Assembly (NCBI GenBank): GCA_012797575.1
Contig: JAAZOW010000095.1
Coordinates: 1-9,773 of the forward strand
DNA: 9,773 nt
Direction: 5' to 3'
From: Methanomicrobiales archaeon
GTDB taxonomy: Archaea > Halobacteriota > Methanomicrobia > Methanomicrobiales > Methanoculleaceae
Shown here one piece after another: positions 1-6,290 of the stretch. The number at the start of each line of letters is the position of its first letter. Position 1 is the stretch's first letter. A program made the position numbers and the translations under genes. Under the pieces are notes generated by a model, which saw only the letters and a program-made list of their open reading frames with translations, had not been told where the DNA came from and ran no database searches.

Positions 1-1418
1 CGGATGGTGTTGATGTTTCTTATGATCTCGATGCTCCTTGTGAGCTCTGCCTTCGCTTTCCGGAGATACTCTTCCTCCGGCCCCTCCTCAAGTCCGGTGA
101 GGAGGAGGTCTGAGTAGAGGCCCGCGACGTTGTTTGCGTTGTTGATGTCGTGGCCCATGATATCCAGGTAGAGGTTTGCCATCCGGGCGGACTCCTCGAG
201 TGCGGCGGTCCGGTCCTTGACCTCTCCTTCGAGGGTGTGGCTGTACCGGGTGAGCTCCTCCTCTGACTCCCGGAGTCGCTGGATGGTTCCCTTCAGTGCC
301 GTGACCATCGCCGATATGCCCTCTCCGAGGTGTACGAACTCTTCGGCGCCATCTGCCCTGATGGGTCGGTCCAGGTCACCGCCAGCGACGGCGTTGACGT
401 CCGCGACGAGCATACGTATTGGTCGTGTCAGGAGATGCGCAGCAAACGCCGAGAGGCAGCCGATTATGACGAGCCCGATGAGCAGGACGCTCATGTGCTG
501 ACTGAGCATATCGGCAAATCTCGCCTCGGTCACTTTCGTGCTGTAGGTCAGCTCTGCGACCATACTCACGTCAGATGCGTAGTCGCTGTCCGTCAGGTCG
601 ATGAAGAGGTACCGGATCAGCTCACCGGTGGCGGCGCTCTTCACCTCAAGGGTGGTCTTCTCCTGGTATGCTTGCCTGGCAAGGATCAACCGGTGGGCAT
701 CGTCGGGGTGGGCCTCGCCGCTGATCAGCGTGCCAAGGCTGTCGTAGAGCCGGATCTCATCGATGTTCGGGTTCAGGTCCACAAGCTCCTTCGCAGTATC
801 CCTGTATTCGAGCATCGTGCGCCACTGTTGGAGATCTGGATCCGTAAACCCGAGTTCGAGGAGGTAACGGCGATCGGGCGTCGGCATATACGCATATTTC
901 CGGATCTCGCCGGTGGCGATCTCCGGCACGATCCGATCCGCCGAGAAGGTCTCTTTGAGCCGGATCTCCGTTATCCTATCATAGAAGTAAGGGATCGCCG
1001 TAAAGTCGTATCCGAGTTCAGAGGGATGGGTGGTATACTCGATGATGCCTGATTCGTTGATGATGTAGAGGTCAAACCCTTCCCCGAGATCCTCGCGGAC
1101 GCAGTAGAGGTCCATGGCGGCCGGATCTCTTCCTGCCCGCTCGTACTCGGCAAGAAACGGTTCAAACTTCTCCTGCATCCTGTGGTTCAGTGTGCCATCA
1201 AAGATCTTCAGACCGGTATCCACAAGGTCCATCGAGAGTATGATGCCCGTCTCGGTCTGATCCTGAAATTCCTGTGCGGTCGCCTCCAGCTCCTGCCTGA
1301 TGCTCACGTAGTCGACGAACGAGATCAGGCAGACGACGGGTGCCGTCGCGAGCAGGATGGCAAGCGTGAGGTGGAGTATGAACGGGAGTGCTGGCCGTTC
1401 CTGGCTCTCCCTGCCCAT
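1..1418 (-). CDS. Membrane sensor histidine kinase (Cache-HAMP-HisKA), 3' end cut off
   Basis: Probable two-component sensor that reads an extracytoplasmic signal and autophosphorylates on His. I translated 472 codons without a stop before the window edge. A first membrane segment lies at about residues 12-34. A large extracytoplasmic Cache-like domain (about 38-305) carries the typical stretch IINESGIIEYTTHPSELGYD (120-139). A second membrane segment (about 309-330) is followed by a HAMP domain (about 328-382, TRPIRMLVADVNAVAGGDLD) and a charged coiled coil (380-412). The H-box is DIMGHDINNANN with His423 as the likely phosphoacceptor; HDINN rather than HELR is a variant I associate with euryarchaeal kinases. 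The ATPase domain should lie beyond position 1. The ATG at 1418 has a strong ribosome site (GGAGGAGG, about 1426-1433) and a TATA box upstream. With no response regulator in view, ligand and output are unknown. A chemoreceptor is excluded by the H-box after HAMP. Confidence 0.88.
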   Translation of the reverse strand, partial: MGRESQERPALPFILHLTLAILLATAPVVCLISFVDYVSIRQELEATAQEFQDQTETGIILSMDLVDTGLKIFDGTLNHRMQEKFEPFLAEYERAGRDPAAMDLYCVREDLGEGFDLYIINESGIIEYTTHPSELGYDFTAIPYFYDRITEIRLKETFSADRIVPEIATGEIRKYAYMPTPDRRYLLELGFTDPDLQQWRTMLEYRDTAKELVDLNPNIDEIRLYDSLGTLISGEAHPDDAHRLILARQAYQEKTTLEVKSAATGELIRYLFIDLTDSDYASDVSMVAELTYSTKVTEARFADMLSQHMSVLLIGLVIIGCLSAFAAHLLTRPIRMLVADVNAVAGGDLDRPIRADGAEEFVHLGEGISAMVTALKGTIQRLRESEEELTRYSHTLEGEVKDRTAALEESARMANLYLDIMGHDINNANNVAGLYSDLLLTGLEEGPEEEYLRKAKAELTRSIEIIRNINTI

Positions 1419-1477
1419 TCAGGTTCCTCCTCCATCTCGCATACTGCACCGCCAGACTGAACAGACTCTCAAAGTTG

Positions 1478-1498
1478 TATATATCTGTGTCTATATAG
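1478..1498 (-). promoter_or_regulatory. TATA-box promoter for the sensor kinase
   Basis: On the minus strand TATATA-type elements occur at 1478-1484 and 1492-1497, in an AT-rich island within GC-rich DNA. The proximal box would start transcription near 1454, giving a leader of about 35 nt that includes the GGAGGAGG site. I cannot tell from sequence which box is used. Confidence 0.5.
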
Positions 1499-1630
1499 TA
1501 GGAGCGATTGTACCTGGAAATAAGAATAACGACACATCTTTTTTGTCTGATACATACCCAGAACCCATCGGTGCCGGGAATCTGCGGCGGGAATGATCCA
1601 ATAGATCCGCTGAGTGGTGGTGGGTTCAGT

Positions 1631-1674
1631 AAAAAAAGAGAAGATCCGTGGCCGGGAGCCGTGGCCCCCGGGCC
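1631..1674 (-). terminator. Thermosome transcription terminator
   Basis: Read on the minus strand, about 30 nt after the thermosome stop comes an imperfect GC-rich inverted repeat (1650-1656 with 1667-1674, one bulge). A run of seven T (1631-1637) follows about 12 nt later. Oligo-T is the main archaeal termination signal, so the T run is the stronger part of this call. The rest of the 1419-1701 gap shows no gene. Confidence 0.6.
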
Positions 1675-1701
1675 GTATTGTGACGAAGCGGTACGGTGAT
1701 C

Positions 1702-3369
1702 TCACATCGGAGGCATGCCGCCCATGCCGCCCATGCCGCCGCCCATGCCGCCGCCCATGGCAGCCATCTCCTCGGGTGAGGGACCGGCAGACTTGGATGC
1801 GGCGATGACGTCATCGATCCGGAGGATCATGACTGCAGCCTCGGCGGCGCTGGAGACCGCCTGGGTCTTGACCCGGAGGGGTTCGACGACACCGGTCTTG
1901 AGCATATCCCCAGAGACGGCGTTGAAGACATCAAGCCCCATGTACTTCCCGTCCTCGCCACCCTTCTCGTGGGCTGCCCGGAGGGCGACAAGCATATCGA
2001 TCGGATCGAGGCCTGCGTTCTCGGCAAGCGTCCTCGGTATGATCTCAAGGGCGTTTGCAAACGCCTCGATGGCGAGCTGGGCACGTCCGCCGACGGTTGC
2101 AGCGTACTCACGGAGACGGAGTGAGAGCTCGATCTCAGGTGCGCCGCCGCCGGCGACGAACTTCTTATCCTCAATGGTAACGCTGACGACCCTGAGGGCA
2201 TCCTCGATGGCACGGTCGAGCTCGGCGACGACGTGTTCGGTGCCACCGCGGATGATGATCGAGACCGCCTTTGGGTTCTCGCACTCGGTGACGAAGACCA
2301 TCTCCTCACCAGAGACCTTCTTCTCCTCGACGGTTCCGGCCTTGCCGAGTTCCCCTGCAGCGATGGCGTCGATGGAGCTGACGATCGCCGCGCCGGTGGC
2401 ACGGGCGAGTTTCTCCATGTCGCTCTTCTTGACACGCCGTATGGCGAAGATCCCGGCCTTGGCAAGGTAGTGCTGGGCGATGTCATCGATACCCTTCTGG
2501 CAGAAGAGAACGTTTGCACCACTTGCGACAATCTTATCGACGATGCCCTTGATCATCCGCTCCTCCTCATCGAGGAACATCTGAAGCTGGTCGGGGCTCG
2601 TTATGCTGATCTCCGCATCGACCTCGGTCTTCTTGAACTCGACGGCAGCGTTCAGAAGCAGGATCTTTGCGTCCTTGACGATCCGGGGCATGGCGGGGTG
2701 CACGCGCTCTTTGTCGATGATCATACCCTCGACGATCTCGGAGTCCTCGATGGATCCGCCGACCTTCCTCTCGACCTTCACAAACTCGGTATCGACGGTA
2801 CCATCGGCGTCGGCGACCATCGTGATCGCCCGGACGACGAGATCGGTGATCTTCTCCTTTGCGGCCTCGGCGCCCTTGCCAGTCATGGCGGTCTCGGCGA
2901 TCTTTTTGAGCATCGCCTCGTCATCGGACTTGATGTCGACGGCAATCTCGTCGAGGATATCCCGTGCCCTGTCAGCGGCCATACGGTAACCGTGGGCGAT
3001 AACTGTGGGGTGCACATCCTGGTCAAGGAGGTCCTCAGCACGCTTCAGAAGCTCGCCTGCGATGACCACTGCGGTCGTGGTGCCATCGCCGACCTCATCA
3101 TCCTGGGTCTTGGCGATCTCGACCATCATCTTTGCAGCGGGGTGCTCGATGTCCATCTCCTTTAAGATGGTCACACCATCGTTTGTGATGACGACGTCGC
3201 CGATGGTATCGACGAGCATCTTGTCCATGCCCTTAGGGCCGAGTGTTGTCCGTACAGCGCTTGCGACTGCCTTTGCGGCAGCGATGTTGCCTGACTGTGC
3301 GTCACGGCCACGGGTGCGCTGGCTACCCTCTTTCAGAATAAGGATTGGTTGTCCTCCAAGACTAGACAT
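1702..3369 (-). CDS. thsA: Thermosome subunit (group II chaperonin)
   Basis: ATP-driven cytosolic folding chaperone that forms a double-ring complex with a built-in lid. The 555-residue length is usual for the family. Family motifs in order: LGPKGMDKM (43-51), NDGVTIL (63-69) and GDGTTT (94-99) form the nucleotide site; RAIEDAL (386-392) places the likely catalytic Asp at 390; GGGAPEIEL (407-415) and NAGLDPIDML (451-460) complete the equatorial domain. The tail is Gly/Met-rich and ends GGMGGMPPM, a hallmark of archaeal thermosomes. I start at ATG 3369 (MSSLGGQPILIL) because GGTGA lies 4 nt upstream. The in-frame GTG at 3378 would itself be part of that site. It lies 57 bp after an HTH regulator gene on the same strand but has its own TATA box in the gap. 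Whether it is alpha, beta or one of several paralogues cannot be told here, so the symbol is nominal. Confidence 0.97.
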   Translation of the reverse strand: MSSLGGQPILILKEGSQRTRGRDAQSGNIAAAKAVASAVRTTLGPKGMDKMLVDTIGDVVITNDGVTILKEMDIEHPAAKMMVEIAKTQDDEVGDGTTTAVVIAGELLKRAEDLLDQDVHPTVIAHGYRMAADRARDILDEIAVDIKSDDEAMLKKIAETAMTGKGAEAAKEKITDLVVRAITMVADADGTVDTEFVKVERKVGGSIEDSEIVEGMIIDKERVHPAMPRIVKDAKILLLNAAVEFKKTEVDAEISITSPDQLQMFLDEEERMIKGIVDKIVASGANVLFCQKGIDDIAQHYLAKAGIFAIRRVKKSDMEKLARATGAAIVSSIDAIAAGELGKAGTVEEKKVSGEEMVFVTECENPKAVSIIIRGGTEHVVAELDRAIEDALRVVSVTIEDKKFVAGGGAPEIELSLRLREYAATVGGRAQLAIEAFANALEIIPRTLAENAGLDPIDMLVALRAAHEKGGEDGKYMGLDVFNAVSGDMLKTGVVEPLRVKTQAVSSAAEAAVMILRIDDVIAASKSAGPSPEEMAAMGGGMGGGMGGMGGMPPM

Positions 3370-3413
3370 TGGTATCACCGTTGTTAAGCGATAGAAATGT
3401 AGGTTTGTAGTTC

Positions 3414-3421
3414 TATATAAA
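3414..3421 (-). promoter_or_regulatory. TATA box of the thermosome gene
   Basis: TTTATATA on the minus strand, preceded by an A-rich stretch that could serve as BRE. The start point would fall near 3391, giving a leader of about 22 nt that contains the GGTGA ribosome site before ATG 3369. The box lies just 6 bp past the stop codon of the upstream regulator gene, so the thermosome can be expressed apart from it. I saw no clear inverted-repeat operator around it. Confidence 0.65.
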
Positions 3422-3426
3422 TTTTG

Positions 3427-4341
3427 TTACCTGTTCATCATATCGATGAGCTCTGAACCATCCTCGAGGGTATGGAGGTGCTCTTCGCCGATGAGGAGTG
3501 TTTTACCGATCCTTTTCTGTTTTTTGTAATCTGTGGCGATGCACATCGCAAACGTCTTCGTGATCTGGGAGATGCTTCCGATGAGGGAAGCGCGCTTTAC
3601 GACCTTCTGGGAGGTCCCGTATGCCGTCAGGATGGTATGCCGGTCAAAGAGTGCCAGCGCCTGGAATGGGGCCTGCCGCATCGTATGGATCTCCATGCCC
3701 ATACGTTCGAGGTCGATGAGGATATTCTCGATCGCGGACTCTTCAGGCGTCTGTGGCCCAGGAGAGTGATAGCCGACGAGCTCGATCGCCTCAACGAGCG
3801 GGGCAGCGAAGAGCTCTTCAAGCCTGATGGCAACATCGAGCGTGGTGCCCATCCCGCTCTCGTACTTGCTGATGGTCCGGCGGGAGACTCCGAGCTCCGA
3901 TGCCAGATCCCCAAGCGACATCCGGGAACGTGTCCGAACCTCGCGGAGGAGATCGCCCCGGATCTTCACATAGAGGCCGCCGGGCGATGCGTAGACCAGC
4001 GGCGGAATCTCCTCCACAAAGTAGTCGTAGAGCGTCTCCGGGCTGATTGCAAAGAGTCCGTACCGTATGTAGACGACTCCTCGCTCAAGATCCGCATCCC
4101 GCGCCCGCTCCCCGACGATCAGCGGGGTGGCACCAAGGTGCTGGGCGATCAGGTTCAGATCCCACGCGATGTCAGCGCTCACGTTATCGATGTGGGAGGC
4201 AACCTTGATGATGACGAGGATGTCGCCTCTCTTCACGATGAGGTCGAAGCTCCGCGGGCGGATGTTGCACCGCTCCGATACATCAAAGTCTGCAAGGAGC
4301 ATGATACTGATGATCATCTGGGGGAGGCGATCCTGCGACAT
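3427..4341 (-). CDS. Archaeal HTH-type transcriptional regulator (COG1395-like)
   Basis: A 304-residue predicted DNA-binding regulator of the archaeal family usually annotated as 'putative HTH-type transcriptional regulatory protein' (about 300-330 residues). The central part (about 131-185) is a Cro/C1-type HTH: LLREVRTRSRMSLGDLASEL then GVSRRTISKYESG, where SRRTISKYE is the recognition helix. The N-terminal domain (about 15-110, FDLIVKRGDILVIIKV) has a strand pattern like PD-(D/E)XK nuclease folds, but no complete catalytic set is visible. The C-terminal domain (about 225-303) resembles the N-terminal one (see findings). No membrane segment or signal peptide. The ATG at 4341 lies about 7 nt from a predicted start point, with only a weak ribosome site. 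The thermosome gene is immediately downstream, so a role in chaperonin or stress control is possible, but that is inference from position only. Confidence 0.85.
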   Translation of the reverse strand: MSQDRLPQMIISIMLLADFDVSERCNIRPRSFDLIVKRGDILVIIKVASHIDNVSADIAWDLNLIAQHLGATPLIVGERARDADLERGVVYIRYGLFAISPETLYDYFVEEIPPLVYASPGGLYVKIRGDLLREVRTRSRMSLGDLASELGVSRRTISKYESGMGTTLDVAIRLEELFAAPLVEAIELVGYHSPGPQTPEESAIENILIDLERMGMEIHTMRQAPFQALALFDRHTILTAYGTSQKVVKRASLIGSISQITKTFAMCIATDYKKQKRIGKTLLIGEEHLHTLEDGSELIDMMNR

Positions 4342-4355
4342 AACCCGTAAGAATC

Positions 4356-4378
4356 GATATAGTCGGAGAGCATATAAA
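4356..4378. promoter_or_regulatory. Divergent promoter between the HTH regulator and tiaS
   Basis: Two TATA elements face each other in 47 bp. TTTATATG on the minus strand (4371-4378) would start transcription near 4348, 7 nt before the regulator ATG at 4341. GATATAG on the plus strand (4356-4362) would start near 4385, 4 nt before the tiaS ATG at 4389. The plus-strand reading of the right box (TATAAA, 4373-4378) is too close to ATG 4389 to serve tiaS. Spacing rule used: box centre about 26-27 bp before the start point. Confidence 0.5.
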
Positions 4379-4388
4379 CTATGGGGTT

Positions 4389-5630
4389 ATGTGGATCGGG
4401 ATCGATGATACGGATTCCGCTGCCGGGATGTGCACAACCTATATCGGGGCGGTCCTGGTGCGGCGGCTGCAGCGTGAGGGGATCCCGGTAGCCGATGCCA
4501 GACTGGTCCGACTGAACCCGAACGTCATCCACAAGACCCGGGGGAACGCAGCCGTCTGTATCGAGGCCGGGGGAGACGTCGCCACAGCATTCAGGCTCGC
4601 CTGCGCGTGTGTGGAAGAGTTCGCTGAGTTTGAAGCTGCTGATACAAACCCGGGCGTGGTGGCAACAGGCGTCCAACCGCTGCCTGACTTTTACCACGCG
4701 GCGCTCCGGGACTTCTGTAGCATCGAGGAGGCCATCGAGGTGCTCGATTCAATCGAGGCGCTCTACCGGGGCTACAAGAATCAGAGGGGACTTATCGGCG
4801 CAACTGCGGCGGTTGCAAGCGAATTCCCTGACCGGACGTACGAGCTGCTCGCCTACCGGAAGGAGGCAGCGTGGGGTTCCCGTCGGGAGGTCGACCGCGA
4901 GAGCCTCTTCTGCGCTGATGAGATGACATATCCGCATACCTGGGATACGGTTGACCGGGAGGGTGATGTCGTGGTCTCTGTGCCGGGAACTCCTGACCCG
5001 GTCCTCTTCGGCATCAGGGGGGAGAGCCCGGGGTGGGTCAGGGAAGCGCGCTCCTACATCCGCTCCGAGGAGCCGGCCTGTGAACAGGTCTATACCACAA
5101 ATCAGGGGACGGATGCCCACCTGATGGTAGGGACTGCTGGAATGCTCCTGGAGGGGCGATCGTACCTGCTGCGAGGTACGGTGGCCGCTCTCCCGGCCAC
5201 CGGGCCGGGTGGCCACGTCTCGTTTCTGCTCACGGAGGGCGGTGCCGAGGTCCGCTGCATGGCCTATGAGCCGACCAAGGGGTTCCGGAAGGTCGTGAGA
5301 GCCCTCATACCGGGCGATGTGGTCGTCGTGGCCGGGAGCTACAAGGGAGGGAGCCTCAACCTTGAGAAACTCGGGATCTCCCGCCTTACCGATGCGGTCC
5401 GCACCCGCCCGCCGATCTGCCCCGCCTGCGACAGACGGATGACGAGCGCGGGGACCGGCAAGGGATACAAGTGCAGGGTCTGCGGGGCCAGGGCCCGGGA
5501 GCCTGATATCGAGAGGCGGGAGCGCTCGATCAGGCCCGGGTGGTATGAGGTTCCTCCGAGCGCCCGCCGTCATCTTGCGCGACCATTGGTGCGCGGTATC
5601 CCTGCGTGGCAGCAGGCGCTCTGTGAGTGA
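4389..5630 (+). CDS. tiaS: tRNA(Ile2) 2-agmatinylcytidine synthetase TiaS
   Basis: Converts C34 of the CAU anticodon of tRNA-Ile2 to agmatidine using ATP and agmatine, so that the tRNA reads AUA as isoleucine; essential in archaea that have it. The 413-residue length fits the family. It opens with the diagnostic MWIGIDDTDS...GMCTTY (1-18) of the kinase-like domain, followed by RLNPNVIHKTRGNAA (41-55) and RGLIGATAA (133-141). NQGTDAH is at 238-244, then an OB-fold (about 258-330, with PTKGFR at 295-300) and a C-terminal zinc ribbon with C344-x2-C347 and C362-x2-C365. All four zinc ligands are present and I see no lesion. ATG 4389 is chosen because the motif starts at residue 1; transcription is predicted a few bases upstream, so it is nearly leaderless. 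A T7 run lies 50 bp after the stop. Plus-strand neighbour downstream is dys, 660 bp away. Confidence 0.96.
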   Translation: MWIGIDDTDSAAGMCTTYIGAVLVRRLQREGIPVADARLVRLNPNVIHKTRGNAAVCIEAGGDVATAFRLACACVEEFAEFEAADTNPGVVATGVQPLPDFYHAALRDFCSIEEAIEVLDSIEALYRGYKNQRGLIGATAAVASEFPDRTYELLAYRKEAAWGSRREVDRESLFCADEMTYPHTWDTVDREGDVVVSVPGTPDPVLFGIRGESPGWVREARSYIRSEEPACEQVYTTNQGTDAHLMVGTAGMLLEGRSYLLRGTVAALPATGPGGHVSFLLTEGGAEVRCMAYEPTKGFRKVVRALIPGDVVVVAGSYKGGSLNLEKLGISRLTDAVRTRPPICPACDRRMTSAGTGKGYKCRVCGARAREPDIERRERSIRPGWYEVPPSARRHLARPLVRGIPAWQQALCE

Positions 5631-5680
5631 ACCGCGAGGGGGGTGCGCCCGCCGGAGATCACCTTCCTGGAGGGAGGCCC

Positions 5681-5687
5681 TTTTTTT
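5681..5687 (+). terminator. Oligo-T terminator after tiaS
   Basis: Seven consecutive T on the coding strand, 50 bp after the tiaS stop, preceded by a GC-rich stretch without a clean hairpin. The T run alone is a sufficient type of signal in archaea. From here to the next promoter (about 5688-5836) I see no convincing gene. Confidence 0.55.
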
Positions 5688-5836
5688 GCCCAATGGTCGC
5701 CTCCTTCACCGGGATTCACTGCAACGTCGTGTTAAACACCGACTCATCTCCCCTCCAGACGGGGTCCTCCCTGCCGTTCTGGACGAAGACCTGGACCTGG
5801 GATCCCGGTTAATCAAATAAAATTTACAAAAAAAGG

Positions 5837-5846
5837 TTTATAATAT
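5837..5846 (+). promoter_or_regulatory. Strong TATA-box promoter inside the tiaS-dys gap
   Basis: TTTATAATAT preceded by an A-run ending AAAAGG, a good BRE/TATA arrangement, in a sharply AT-rich island (about 5812-5850). The predicted start point is near 5867. No plausible start codon with protein-like sequence follows for more than 400 nt, so the transcript is either non-coding or a very long leader of dys. Confidence 0.6.
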
Positions 5847-5866
5847 TTAGGAGTTAACAGATCTCT

Positions 5867-6206
5867 GATGATCCCGTGCTGGCGCTTGGCCGCCAGCAGT
5901 GAAGATGTACGTGTCCTGTCTGCTCGTGACGGTGCTCTAACTCCGATGAACGGGCTTTTGCAGCTGACCGTACAGATCCACAGTCGGGTGCGTATGGGGT
6001 GGAGGATAGGGGTACAGTGAGAGCCCCCGGAGGGCCCCTATCTTCCGCTTCGATAAGCCCGCTCTTACGAGACACGATCCTGTCTTGGATCCTGACTCAC
6101 CGACACGGCGGGACGGGCGGGATCATCCCGTGTCGGGCGACCAGTCATCCCCTGTCTGGTGGCAGGGACCTGATGAATCGGGTTCCTGCAAGCGAATACC
6201 TTTTTC
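5867..6206 (+). ncRNA. Candidate structured RNA (or structured dys leader)
   Basis: A stretch of about 340 nt starts at a predicted TATA start point and ends in a hairpin plus T run. Base-paired elements I found by hand: 5877-5884 with 5891-5898 (8 bp, 6-nt loop); 5904-5911 with 5969-5978 (8 bp, 2-nt bulge); 5995-6012 with 6035-6052 (18 pairs, some G-U); 6054-6057 with 6064-6067; 6076-6080 with 6087-6091; 6100-6108 with 6128-6136 (9 bp) extended by 6093-6097 with 6143-6147; and 6162-6170 with 6181-6189. The first 10 nt (5867-5876) are perfectly complementary to 6118-6127. Reading frames here look unlike proteins. I tried SRP RNA, RNase P RNA, tRNA and box C/D and none fitted. It could be a stand-alone RNA or a leader controlling dys-pyrF, which has no obvious promoter of its own. 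No energy calculation or covariation was done. Confidence 0.35.
6162..6205 (+). terminator. Hairpin followed by oligo-T, possible terminator or attenuator
   Basis: GCAGGGACC (6162-6170) pairs with GGTTCCTGC (6181-6189), 9 bp with one G-U and a 10-nt loop. Five T follow at 6201-6205. The T run is short for an efficient terminator. If transcription ends here the upstream RNA is stand-alone; if it reads through, this sits 86 bp before the dys start. Confidence 0.35.
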
Positions 6207-6290
6207 CTCGCTCTCTCTTCTCCGGTGCCTCCCTGGAGGACAAGGTGTTATTGCGCATGAACGCCAATATCTCCCCGAAACCGGTGTACA

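Noticed and set aside
2233..3165. 310-codon open frame opposite the thermosome gene
   Set aside because: It is antisense to an unmistakable chaperonin and is rich in Asp, Leu and Gly in the way antisense frames of GC-rich archaeal genes are. It has no family motif.
3370..3378. GTG at 3378 as the thermosome start
   Set aside because: The GTG lies inside the GGTGA ribosome site for ATG 3369, and thermosomes commonly begin close to the GGQPILIL segment.
3472..4350. 292-codon plus-strand frame opposite the HTH regulator
   Set aside because: Antisense shadow; the minus-strand protein has a clear HTH and a full-length match to its family.
5694..5812. Short plus-strand frame starting MVASFTGIHCNVV and ending WTKTWTWDPG
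   Set aside because: The end looks oddly protein-like, but it is 39 codons, starts 6 bp after a T7 terminator run and has no ribosome site or TATA box. A pilin or surface-protein remnant cannot be shown.
5861..5978. Box C/D-like sRNA (TGATGA near 5866-5871, CTAA, CGATGA, CTGA with short flanking complement)
   Set aside because: The spacer between C and D' would be about 60 nt, the flanking GATCT/AGATC stem is 6 nt away from the D box, and the C box overlaps the predicted start point. The match is probably chance.
5867..6206. SRP RNA or RNase P RNA
   Set aside because: The size fits, but I found neither the GGAAGG/AGCAGCC-type S-domain elements of SRP RNA nor the conserved regions of RNase P RNA.
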